Below are positions 53,501 through 62,874 of a stretch of DNA of 64,000 bases, piece by piece. Position 1 is the first letter of the stretch, and each line of letters starts with the position of its first letter. Below the pieces are notes generated by a model. It was not told the DNA's origin, did no database searches, and worked only from the letters and a program-made list of their open reading frames with translations. This DNA is from Hedera helix (taxonomy: Eukaryota; Streptophyta; Magnoliopsida; Apiales; Araliaceae): assembly GCA_947179155.2 (NCBI GenBank), contig OX359269.1, positions 52,203,524 to 52,267,523 of the forward strand. Direction: 5' to 3'. Both the position numbers and the translations under genes were made by a program.

Positions 53501-55760
53501 AAATTAAAAATATTAAAAAAAAATCAATAGTTCAACTATGAGATAATATTAGAAAATTACTGTAATAGTTATTGTTAGTATTTGTTTAATATGAGAAAAA
53601 TACTCTATTATTAGTATTTGTTTAATTAAAAAATATCAATTTATGATTTTGATGTAATATTGAGAAATTAAATTAGTTGATAAATATCATATCAGTTTAG
53701 ATTTGTAGTGATTTTAGAAATTATAAAATCAACATATTAATGTGAGATTGATTAAAATATTAGTTTAGATTTGGATCATCAGAGTGAAATTAAAAATATT
53801 AGAAAAAATTGAATAGGTCAAGTATGAGATAATATTATAAATATAATTTTGTAGTGATTTTAGGATATAAAAATCAGTGTTTGGAAATTAAAAAAGATAA
53901 CATTTAATTTGGGAGTGATTCGTCAGTTTAGATTTCTGAAAAATAATAACAATTAGTTTAGATTTGAAAAAAATAATAGCAATCCTGGTTTTGGTAGTAG
54001 TTGTTTAATTAAAAAAAAATATCAATTTATGTTTTTGATGCTATAATATTGAGAAATTAAATTTGTTATAATATCAGACCATTTTAGATTTGTAGTGATT
54101 TTGGGGATTATAAAATCAACATATTAATGTGGGATTGATTAAAATATTAGTTTAATTTGGATAATGAGAATGGAATTAAAAATATTAGAAAAAAAATCAA
54201 TAGTTCAACCATGAGATAAAAATAGAAAAATAGGATGCGTTGCCGTTAGTATTTGTTCATATCTAAAAAAAATTAATTGTGTAGTGCTTCAAATTTGAAT
54301 ATAATTTTATATTACAGATTGTTGTTGTGTGAGTATGGAATTAAAATTAAAAAAAATTAGGCGTGAAAATTATATGTAAATTATGAGACAATATGAGAAA
54401 AATACTATAATAGTTATTGTTAGTATTTGTTTAATATGAGTAAAATATTGTATTATTAGAATTTGTTTAATTAAAAAAATATCAATTTAGGATTTTGATG
54501 TTGTAATATTGATAAATTAAATTAATTGATAAATATCATATCAGTTTAGATTTGTAGTGATTTCGAGAATTATAAAAATTGATGCGTTTTTGTTAGTATT
54601 TGTGTAAGGAATTTTTTTAATTTGGTATAGGAGAGGTGGCAAATTGTGTGAATGACCCTTCTCAATTGACTATGTCAATGTACTTCATTTTAATATATAT
54701 AATAATATTAATATGAGAAAAACATTGTAATAGTTATTGTTATATTTGTTTAAAATGAGAAAAATACTGTATTATTAGTATTTGTTTAATTAAAAGCTAT
54801 CAATTTATGATTTTGATGTTGTAATATTGGGAAATTAAATTAGTTGATAAATATCATACTCCCTTCTTTCCATTATATAGGTCGTTTTAGAAGTTTTTTT
54901 CTTCTTCCAAAATATAAGTCTTTTTACATATATCTAGGAGAGCAAATTTAATAATTTCCTATTATATCCTTAAAGATGAAATAATTAAGAGAGAGAGAAG
55001 GAATAGTAATTAATGAGTGTATGGGTAGTAATGGAATTTCAAACCAACATTAATTGCCTAACATTAGTATTAATGACATTTCTTAATATGTGTAATCATG
55101 TCTTAAACAACTTATATAATGGAAAGGAGGGAGTATCACTTTAGATTTGTAGTGATTTTGAAAATTATAAAAATTGGATGTGTTTTTGTTAGTATTTGTG
55201 TTAGAATTTTTTTTAAAATTTGGTATAGGAGAGTGGCAAATTGTGTGAATGACACTTGTCAATTAATGATGTCCATATACTGCATTTTAATATATATAAT
55301 AGATAATAGATTTGTTTGTTTTTGTAACAAGTTACTTGAACCTCTTAGGAAGTTTGAACACAAGGATAGAAAACTGCCTCCAGCAAACTTGACATCCACC
55401 ATATTCCCTTATTTTAAGCAGAAAAATGCAATGGTTGCTTAATTTCTCTCCTGGATCTCTCTTGAAGTTCCTCGCCTTCATGAACATCGCATTCAGAAAA
55501 TTATGTTCTCATAATATCATGCTATAGCAATTATTTTTTTGAACTCTATTGATGGATTCATGCTTCTTTGTAGGATTGATGAGAAGCCTGGTAATCCATG
55601 GGACTTGCCAAGAGTGGCCATTGACGCTTTGGGGGCTGCAATGCTTGTCACAATAATACTTGACTTGTGGCGCCTTTTTTTGGGTCCGATTGTTCCCATT
55701 CCAGATACAAACCAGTGCCTTCAACCGGGGCTGCCATGGTTTCCTGGACATGCCAAATAA
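38428..55760 (+). CDS. CPI1: Cycloeucalenol cycloisomerase (cyclopropyl isomerase)
   Basis: Opens the 9beta,19-cyclopropane ring of cycloeucalenol to give obtusifoliol, a plant step of sterol synthesis in the endoplasmic reticulum. Eight exons: 38428-38434, 38564-38709, 41787-41870, 42273-42314, 43108-43218, 43330-43521, 44736-44833, 55574-55760. They total 867 nt or 288 residues, close to the known length of about 280. All junctions are GT-AG with matching phases and there is no internal stop. Family landmarks are WLAPNPSKRWGEL (15-27), SWKDRY (near 85), YVGNYFWTHYFF (near 103), PSWKMNN, VPHTTFLLTHVCFLFYHV (from 131), YEFVDRASMYKVG (near 198) and DALGAAMLVTIILDLWRLF (near 245). About six or seven hydrophobic helices fit an integral membrane protein. 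The start is inferred: a 7-nt coding exon ATGGGCG with donor GTGAGC gives MGGKEV in phase, whereas exon 2 alone has no in-frame ATG before WLAP. Intron 2 is 3077 bp and intron 7 is 10740 bp, both filled with transposons. The only gene here that appears functional. Confidence 0.93.
39106..39148. repeat. Alternating CG run followed by 20 G residues
   Basis: CG dinucleotides from 39106 to 39129, then G from 39129 to 39148, in CPI1 intron 2. It is a strong compositional outlier in AT-rich DNA. The homopolymer length may be inaccurate. Confidence 0.9.
39267..41026. mobile_element. LTR element with its two LTRs in inverted orientation
   Basis: Arms 39267-39989 (723 bp) and 40306-41026 (721 bp) are reverse complements. 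The outer ends are TGTGAGACC and GGTCTCACA. Both are flanked by the 5-bp direct repeat ctatt (39262-39266 and 41027-41031). The inner ends are CCTACA and TGTAGG. Each arm therefore has LTR-like TG...CA ends. Beside the left arm, TGGCGACTCCGCTGGGGA (39997-40014) resembles the primer-binding site of plant Tat/Ogre-type elements. The 316-bp centre also holds a third LTR piece in plus orientation (about 40024-40163, matching about 39481-39611). It also has a 39-codon open frame (40186-40305; SKEARIEATKALIKVAEAQE) whose stop abuts the right arm; I do not recognise it. The element lies in CPI1 intron 2. Confidence 0.82.
39990..40014 (+). other. Primer-binding-site-like sequence
   Basis: TGGCGACTCCGCTGGGGA at 39997-40014, eight bases from the LTR-like arm end. 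Similar motifs serve as primer-binding sites in plant Tat/Ogre Ty3/gypsy elements. It supports reading the arms as LTRs. Confidence 0.6.
41509..41557. repeat. (TA)n microsatellite in CPI1 intron 2
   Basis: Uninterrupted AT dinucleotides; no function apparent. Confidence 0.9.
41885..41920. repeat. Poly-C and (CCCT)n tract in CPI1 intron 3
   Basis: A run of more than 20 C followed by CTCC repeats, 15 nt after the end of exon 3. It lies close to the splice donor at 41871 and is pyrimidine-rich on the coding strand. Confidence 0.9.
44130..44410 (+). mobile_element. Possible SINE-like repeat in CPI1 intron 6
   Basis: ATAGGTTCGACTC at about 44246-44258 matches the polymerase III B box, and 'gttatgccttagccctacc' lies roughly 70 nt upstream. 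No clear tail or target duplication. Tentative. Confidence 0.3.
45399..48090 (-). mobile_element. Helitron-like element A
   Basis: On the minus strand the 5' end reads TCTAGTATATACTAAAATGC after a host A, and the 3' end reads ...GTTGTATCTAG followed by a host T. An imperfect GC-rich hairpin lies about 10 nt before the CTAG. TC start, CTRR end, terminal hairpin and A/T insertion site are the Helitron hallmarks. It has no Rep/helicase coding, so it is non-autonomous. It lies in CPI1 intron 7. Confidence 0.65.
48086..50801 (-). mobile_element. Helitron-like element B, directly adjoining A
   Basis: The minus-strand 3' end has a perfect hairpin CCCGCA-GTAACG-TGCGGG, then TGTGTATCTAG. The 5' end TCTATTATATATATTAAAATGC at 50801 follows a host A. 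The terminal CTAG (48086-48089) overlaps the TC start of element A. The body is largely the repeat units described at 49380-54860. Related 5' ends are found again at 53376 and 55303, and a damaged one near 54710, so further copies or tandem-end derivatives follow. Confidence 0.65.
51106..52645 (-). mobile_element. Solo LTR, probably Ty1/copia type
   Basis: 1540 bp with TGTTAAGG...CTAACA ends and perfect 5-bp flanks gttag (51101-51105 and 52646-52650). No internal region and no second LTR. Read on the minus strand it starts TGTTAGAGTTTATGCCC, a start common among plant copia LTRs, which sets the orientation. Solo LTRs arise by recombination between the two LTRs of a full element. A 77-codon frame at 51176-51409 belongs to the LTR and is not treated as a gene. 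Confidence 0.8.
52648..53075. mobile_element. hAT-like MITE
   Basis: Starts TAGGGGTGTTC and ends GGACACCCCTA, with imperfect inverted ends rich in 'ttcggttttt' and 'accgaa'. The 8-bp target duplication GTAACAGT is at 53076-53083 on the right. Its left partner is at 51095-51102, now separated from the MITE by the solo LTR, whose own duplication copied the first bases TAG of the MITE. No coding capacity. Confidence 0.78.
54859..55133. mobile_element. Stowaway-like (Tc1/mariner) MITE
   Basis: 275 bp with ends CTCCCTTCTTTCCATTATAT and its near-perfect complement (ATATAATGGAAAGGAGGGAG), flanked by TA on both sides. The CTCCCT start and TA duplication are typical of Stowaway MITEs. It sits in the repeat array of CPI1 intron 7. 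Confidence 0.85.
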
Positions 55761-56813
55761 ATTCGAATCTAATTGTATGGAGCGACTCAAGAAGGATTCC
55801 CTGTTGAAGTAAAAATAGAAGTCGGGTTCTCCTGCTATTGTAATTTTAAATTGTAGCTAATCCTGACGTGGTGGTAATAAATACAGGACATCCCAGTGAA
55901 ACGAGTAGCCAATTTGAAAAGCAGTTGATAATTCATATGAACTAATTTTAATTGGTGCAACATGTGATGGAATCAAAATGTAAAGCATAAAATTACCGGC
56001 ACAGGAAGAAGAACTCAGAAAAAGTCATTTGGGGTATTTAAAAGAAATATTTTTGTCCTCGTCAAGTGTATATAAATAAATTGTGTGTTGGGATAATCTC
56101 CTATTTTTATTAAATATAGAAATGCTTATCATTGTTCTTCTTTTTCTCTACCTGTCCCATTTTTTCGTTAATCGACTAGAAGGAAGGACATGGTTTAATT
56201 ATCTCCAAATGAGAGCAAGAAGATTTTGATCCAAACCATAATCGAGCTCGAAAACTGAAATGGGGATTTTATTTATTTTTACTGACGTGCTTTTTCCAAA
56301 TTAAGTTGCCTTCTAAAAAAGTATGCGGTGCAAGCTTTTGATGGAAAGAGCAGAGCTCTTGTAGTTACTGTTGATTTGGTTGAGCCCTCGGACCTTTGCT
56401 CACCACACTATCTTTCCCCCACTCCTAATGCGAAGATAATACATTACTTGAGAGGACGTGAAGGGAAATGGAAAATTAAGATAACTTTTTCAAAAATTAA
56501 AAATAAAATATACAACTTACCACTCACTTCTGTTTTCTCTGAAATAAAATTTATTAAAATTCTACCATTGAGTTTTAAAATGAGAGGGGAAAATAACATA
56601 AACGCCGAAAGTTTAAGTTTTCTATTTCTTTGTTATTGAATATTTTAATAAACATGGGATTCTTACGGGTAATGAAAAACTTAAAAAAATAAGCTCATTT
56701 ATTTGAAACCACCAACCACGCCCCCTATCTTTCTCCGAGCATAAAGTCCCTTGATTCTTTTTTTCTTTTCACTCCTCTGAATAAATAAGGTCCCGCTCTT
56801 TTAATAAAAGAAA

Positions 56814-56839
56814 GGGGGAGGGGGAGGGGGAGGGGGGGG
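56814..56839 (+). repeat. (GGGGGA)n tract, G-quadruplex candidate
   Basis: Four G-runs of five or more separated by single A residues, in the spacer upstream of the RNase J copy. Confidence 0.75.
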
Positions 56840-57287
56840 CAAAGCGACATTTTGAAGTGATGAAAATTTATGCTAACAGTAAACTAAAAAAGGGTATCTC
56901 GAACAATTACAATAATTGTCTAAAACAAAAGAACAACGGATTGAATAGGACAACCGGAAAGGGGAAAAAAAAGATTAAAAAATTTAAATACTTTTCTTGC
57001 TAAAAAATAGATGAATTTAGATTAAAAAAATAAATAATATAAAAATCATCTTTTATAATATATATTATATCATGTAGATTATAAACACAATAAAACTAAT
57101 ATAAGAGTGACTTATAATTTAAATGTGAAACTTAAATTTACTTTTTCTTTTTTCTTCATAAACTAAGCAGAACATGAAAAAAAAAATAAACATACAATTT
57201 TTTTTTCTTTTATTTTTCACTATAAATTAAGTTTTCATTATTTTTTTCCCGTCTCAGACCCTCACAGTGTAACGGTAGTTTTCTACA

Positions 57288-57387
57288 CACGTGAGGTAAC
57301 AGGCCATCTACAGCACGTGCGAGTCATCTTCCATCTTGTGCCGAAGCCCAAACGATAAGAAAGATGCTTTACAGTCCCTCTTATAAA
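57288..57387 (+). promoter_or_regulatory. Probable promoter of the RNase J copy
   Basis: A TATA-like ttataaa (57381-57387) lies 171 bp before the ATG, followed by CT-rich sequence, with two CACGTG G-box cores upstream at 57288-57293 and 57314-57319. G-boxes bind bZIP and bHLH factors and are common in light-regulated plastid genes. Assignment is by position and motif only. Confidence 0.4.
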
Positions 57388-60300
57388 CCCCCTGCTACTC
57401 TCTGGCCCCCTCTTCTCCCTGAAAATATATTCATTCAGATTACTAGGGTTTCATTCAATGGTTCCAAATTTATCAACGCTCTTCTCCATATGAAAGCTTA
57501 GACTTTTCAATTTCAATTTAGATTATCGCGAAAACATAGAATACCCATATAAGAAAAATGGCTGCTTTCAGTGCCATGTCACTTTATCCATACAAGCTAT
57601 GGTACAGACCAACTGTAGCAAGCGTCCAATTTCCTGCTCTCTTGCCTCTACTTCTGTAACAGGTTTGCACTTATTTGATGGAGGACTTTAAACCCTTCTG
57701 TTTGGTTGCTGAGGAACTCAAAGAAATTGACATAAAGTTGCAATTTTGAATTTTATGTTATTATAGCTCTAGTATTGGATTAGAATAATTAGCAATATAA
57801 TATGTATGAGCTTTATGGTTCTTTTTGGATTACACAAGTGATTATAAGTGTAGTGTTTTGTGGGGCAGTTGGTAAGAAATCTTAGACCAGTAACTATGGT
57901 TTCATTTATTTGTTTAGAAGTATGGATTCACAGAACGAGATAAAGCACAAAAAAAGTACAGAGAAATTTGTTTATATCCCGACTTGTTTATCTTATTCTG
58001 TTAAAGATAGTGCTGGCCTGAAATAAGTGTCACTGATGTTTAGAAGAAGGCTTTTAATAGGTAGAAGTATTTCCAAATGGTAGGAGTGCCAAAGCTAAAT
58101 GAGATTTTGTGGAAGCTGGCATAAAAGTAAGACTGAAGTTTCCGAACCCCTTTCCATGAAATGTTCTGTCACGTGCCAACACTACTTTGACATTTTCACA
58201 CTTGAAGAAAAAGATCAAAAAATTTACTTGCTTGGAGTCGCCGTTATATAAATGTATCCTACTTTGAAAGAAAATTGTTATCGCAATTTGACTAAAAGTT
58301 ATCACCAAGTTTATCGAGGCATTTTTTTTTTTTTGTTTTTTCACCAATGCTTATCCTCGTGTTTATTTTCATTTACAAAAATTTACTTTGCATATTCTTT
58401 TAGATTATTGTTTTGCTACTTTTCAAGATAAGATGGTTGTATAAGTTGTATGAATAAAATACTAAGATTATTGTATATGTTGATTTTATTATAGGTACAA
58501 ATGGATCTAAAACACCCCGTAAAAGATCAGGACGTAGGGAAGGGGCTGGAAAAAGTATGGAAGATTCTGTTCAACGTAAAATGGAACAGTTCTATGAAGG
58601 ATGTGATGGCCCACCTCTACGTGTTCTCCCAATTGGTGGCTTAGGAGAAATTGGGATGAATTGCATGCTTGTTGGGAATTTCGATCGTTATATTCTGATC
58701 GATGCTGGCATTATGTTTCCGGAGTAAGTCTTAATAAGCGGCTCTGTTATTCAATATCTGAAGCATGCATATCTTGGTATTTGTCCTGCTTAGTGCTTTC
58801 TCTCCTGCTATATGAAATGCATTGGACTAGTTTGGCAATTCTGAGGTGTACTGAAGGAACAAAAATATACTCATAGATCATCATGAGTTTAGGTTCAAAA
58901 TTTGTAAATCATATATGAAAACCCTTGTCTATGCAATTATAATGTGAAAATTGATCTCTCTCACAGAAATAACCAATTAGGTGATGAGAGAGATTTTAAT
59001 TTGTCAACTATAGTCATGCACGCCTACAAATGAAAGAAGGAATTAAATTCCCAAGACTTGCATGCGCACACATTTAGTTTAGGGAATTAAATTCTCAAGA
59101 CTTGCATGCACACACATTTAGTTTAGGTAGACCAATTTGTTTAGGAGAGAGAAACCATTTTAGCAACTTTCAGCACTTTTAATTTGGGTGGACCAATTTG
59201 ATGAATAGAGAGAAAGTTGTGAACTTTTTGCAAAACAAAGCTAGCATCCTCGGGTAAGGCTTTTTTTTAGCCTATGACATTAAGCATAAAGCACATGTTA
59301 GAGTACATGTATGCATTAATGACCATGTGGGATAAATAATTTTGCTAGTATTTTCGGATGGAGTAATAAATCCAAGCAATCCCAAATTTTCGGATAAAGC
59401 ACCATTCACAAAAACTTTGGTCTTTTGTTTTTCCAATTAACTTTTGATTTATTAAAATAATTTTAACATATACTATTTTGGAAAATCATTTAAAAATAAT
59501 TGGAAATTCTTTGCCTTAGAAAATGTTAATTTATAAACAAATATCTTTAACACTTGATATTAAATTATCAAGGTTAAGAAATTATTAATTCAATAAGTTT
59601 GAAAAGATTTTTGGTCAAAGTAAATAAGATAATTAAAATAAGCATAATATTAACCTGTAGAGATGATTCTAATTTTAATTAACCTATTTACTTAATTTGT
59701 TATCATCAAAATAAATAAACTAAAAGTTGGTTATTATTATTTTTTTTTAAATTATTTTATAAAAATGGAGATTAGTTCCAAAGTCATTCATTTCAAAGAA
59801 TCTGCTGCTCACAGATGAAATTGTTAATTTTTGTAACTGTTGTCTGTCTCTATCTTCTCCTAAAATCATATGCTAGGCTTTTGAGATTACATTTTAAGCC
59901 CCCACTAGCTATTGAGGATTTTAAAAATGCTTGATTTGCAGCCTGTTGGGCTTTCACTTATGTTTTTCTTGCCATAAATGTATCTTCATTTTTTCATCTT
60001 ATATGTATGTCTCTAAATGTTCTTCACATCGGTTTCCCTACACAGGTTATTCCAGCTTTGGATTCACGCACACCAATATTTGCATCATCCTTTACAATGG
60101 AGGTTTGTTACAAGTTTAACTACTATGATTATGTTTCATTGTTTGTGAATGTGCTATGCTTTAGGACTAGCCCTTGATAACAGATTAAACTATTATTTGA
60201 GCATTCTCACTCCTCAGAAATGTAGAATTTTTATTACATGTTCGATAATGATCCTCTTGCGTGCTAATCAAGGTTATTCATAAATATAGGTGGAGCATAA

Positions 60301-60523
60301 CTTTTATATGCGAATAAATCTAAATTGTCTTTATTTAATTATTTATTATTATTATCGTTATGATCAATGCCCAGTTATTAGCAATATAGGCTAATTTCTT
60401 CCCCTGCCCTTTGCTCCAATGGCACATTTCCATTGTCACTTGTTATGTGGTACTACTTCATAATAGTCTTATGGTGGAAATAAGCCACCATAGCCTTTCG
60501 TGGTTATTCTTCATAATTTATTT

Positions 60524-62104
60524 GGCAAAACTAAGGTTACCCTATTGTAGTCGGCACATTTTATGCAATAGCACACTGAACTTTTAAAAACTGCTTTTAC
60601 CCGGTTAAACTATTTAAATTTGTGAAATTGTATCATTCTATCACATTAATTAGACAGGCACCGTCTTTTTCCTACTTGGCAGCACACAAATAATACAAAA
60701 ATCAAAACACTAATTACATGGGAAAAAAATAATATTAAAAAAATAAAAATAAATTAATGAAAATGACAAAACGTCCAACTCATTTTATATTTTTTTTCTC
60801 TATCTTATTTTACCTTATATCTGTTCTCCTTCTTTGGTTGTTGGGTAATGAATTCTTAAGCTAAAATTTTTGAATGAGTCTTGTGGAATACAGTGAATTA
60901 CTAATTACTATTTGATGTAGGACAAGGATAAGGATTTGGTTGGGTGGGTGGGTGGGTGGGGGGTAAGAAATAAAAGGGATTCAAAGAAGATAATTAGACT
61001 AAAAGTCACAAAGTACAAGGCTTAATTCAATAATATTAATTATTCAATAATTCCTAATGACAGATGACAAGTGTTTATATAGAAATAGGAAAAATCCTAA
61101 TACTTGAAGGTCAAGTAAAATATTTAGTAATCTAATTAAATAAAGAAATAAAATCCTAGTAATTATCTACTACCTTAAATAATAAATATTCAAGAGTATT
61201 CTATTAATATAATTAAATATATATCTTAATCTTATCTACTAAATAAACTAATTTCATTGACATTCATAAATAATAATGTATATTAATAATCCAATAGTAT
61301 TAAGTTTCTTTTGCTTTCATCCGCATCACTATTCAACAAATCGTTTCTATATTTGGATGTTTATATTGCTTCCTATGTGTTTGACATTTGAAGTAGTCTA
61401 TTGTTAGAATATTCTATGGCTCCCAAATTTGTTGCTTCTACTAAAGCTTCATGGGTTACATGAAAAGAGGAAAAATGAAAATAAAACTATAAGAATTTGT
61501 GAACCAAAAAGCTACTAAATCTATTGAATGAATCATTTCACTTCACGAAGAAGAACAAGCGGAGAACCATATGACCCCAAACCACTATCTTTTGAAAAGA
61601 ACTAATGGTGAATCTGCCATTGTTCACTCTCAGACCTACTCAATATTTGACTTCCTTTTGCGAAATAAATAACATGTTGTGATAGATCTTGTTGGTGTGA
61701 ATTTTTTGACATAGTATTTGCATGATTTGGAGTAAAAATGAAAGATTTATGGCTTTTGGCCCGTTTCACAAGTGTGTGGGTCGGGTTAAACCGGTTGAAG
61801 GTTGAAGATGACCTTCATTTTTGGACTTTTAAAGTTTTTTTTTTTTTTTGTAATACCATATGACTGTCAACTTTTTTTCTTTATCTCACTTGATTTTTTA
61901 TATATTTTCCATGACAATTCTGTTAAATTTTCGTTTTTTTACGTAGCCACTTAGGAAAAAAGTTAACGTCCATCCAATTAATTTGACGGAATGGTACAAT
62001 TTCAAAAATTTTGTTAGTTTAATCGGGTAATTGCAGTTTGTAAAAGTTTAGTGGGTTATTGCATAAAAGGTGTCAACTACAATGGGCTAAACCTTAGTTT
62101 TGCC
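60524..62104. mobile_element. MULE-like TIR element
   Basis: Inverted repeats of roughly 150-190 bp beginning GGCAAAACTAAGGTT on both sides, with a perfect 10-bp target duplication taatttattt (60514-60523 and 62105-62114). Long TIRs with 9-11 bp duplications characterise Mutator-like elements. The 1.2-kb centre has no transposase frame. It lies in the intron of the RNase J copy between exons 60046-60102 and 62530-62721. Confidence 0.82.
60942..60963 (+). repeat. (GGGT)n tract, strong G-quadruplex candidate
   Basis: Five G-runs of three or more separated by single T residues, the pattern of very stable parallel quadruplexes. It lies inside the MULE-like element. Confidence 0.8.
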
Positions 62105-62874
62105 TAATTTATTTCGATCACATTCCAGCCATATTCAGATTACAATATCCCGATTATATATAATTGATTTTGTGTATATTATGCACTCGTATATCTATAT
62201 TATTTTCTTATGCTCTCTTGTTAGGTAATATGTCCTTTAAGAATACACTATTGTAATCCACTGCTTATGTGTCTGTTTTGCAATTAGCACGGGATGTTTA
62301 ATCATACATTGTTTACCATCACTTCAATAAATGCTCCATTTTTTGGAATCAGCTTATATAAATTGAAGCAAATACCAAAGAAAGTTTTAAAATAGTAATG
62401 TAAATGTTGACAAAATTGATAATGTTGGGCGTGAGATTGTTACCAGCATCAAGCTATACTATCCACACATACGTTTTAGTAAAATGATTTTGTTTTGTAT
62501 ATTGTTGATACCCTCTTTTTTCTGATCAGCTTATTAAGAAGCGGTTGAAGGAGTTTGGGATCTTTCTTCCATCCAGGCTTAAAACGTTTAGAACAAAAAG
62601 GAGATTTAATGCTGGGCCATTTGAAATAGAGCCTATCAGGGTCACCCATTCTATACCTGATTGTTGTGGATTGGTTCTCCGCTGTGCCGATGGAACAATT
62701 CTCCACACAGGGGACTGGAAGGTATTCTTGTAGTGTCATATCTGCTCTCTTGTTAAAGAACCTGTATCCAAGCTTGACGAGAACTTTATTAAACAGATTG
62801 ATGAGTCGCCATTGGATGGGAAAGTTTTTGATCGCGAAGGTCTGGAGGAACTCTCTAAAGAAGGAGTAACATTG

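Larger units (their letters stand above)
49380..54860. repeat. Array of diverged units of about 350-450 bp in CPI1 intron 7
   Basis: The ordered words 'gtatttgtttaat', 'tatcaatttatgattttgatgt', 'agtttagatttgtagtgat', 'ttataaaatcaacatatt' and 'caatagttcaactatgagata' recur at least eight times (near 49430, 49820, 50100, 50520, 53100, 53580, 54000, 54425, 54780). Units vary in length and completeness. The array is interrupted by the solo LTR, the hAT-like MITE and the Stowaway MITE. Confidence 0.8.
55761..57557. other. Spacer between CPI1 and the RNase J copy
   Basis: Holds the 3' flank of CPI1 and the upstream region of the RNase J copy. A 103-codon frame at 56328-56639 has no recognisable product. 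A G-rich run lies at 56814-56839. Confidence 0.5.
57558..62874 (+). pseudogene. RNJ: Organellar-type RNase J (metallo-beta-lactamase/beta-CASP nuclease), probably defective
   Basis: Exons: 57558-57662 (MAAFSAMSLYPYKLW, transit-peptide start), 58495-58723 (GRREGAGKSMEDSV; RVLPIGGLGEIGMNCMLV; ILIDAGIMFP), 60046-60102 (VIPALDSRTPIFASSFTME), 62530-62721 (LIKKRLKEFGIF; VTHSIPDCCGL; ILHTGDWK), 62797-62874 (IDESPLDGKVFDREG). In plants RNase J matures chloroplast RNA by 5' exo- and endonucleolysis. Two breaks: exon 1 is one base out of phase with exon 2 and reads into TAA at 57657-57659, although the other frame gives CSLASTSVTG and joins exon 2 correctly. The exon between MFP and VIPALDS, which in the family carries the HxHxDH zinc-binding motif, is not found in 58724-60045. 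Beyond 62874 no further exon is seen, though the gene could continue past the window. A single-base assembly error could explain the frameshift but not the missing exon. Confidence 0.8.

Noticed and set aside
56328..56639. 103-codon frame in the spacer upstream of the RNase J copy
   Set aside because: Begins with plausible protein texture but soon becomes Lys/Ile-rich AT sequence; no domain recognised.
57558..62874. Reading the RNase J copy as a working gene
   Set aside because: Exon 1 is out of phase with exon 2 and the metal-binding exon is not found; a functional form would need both an assembly correction and an overlooked exon.
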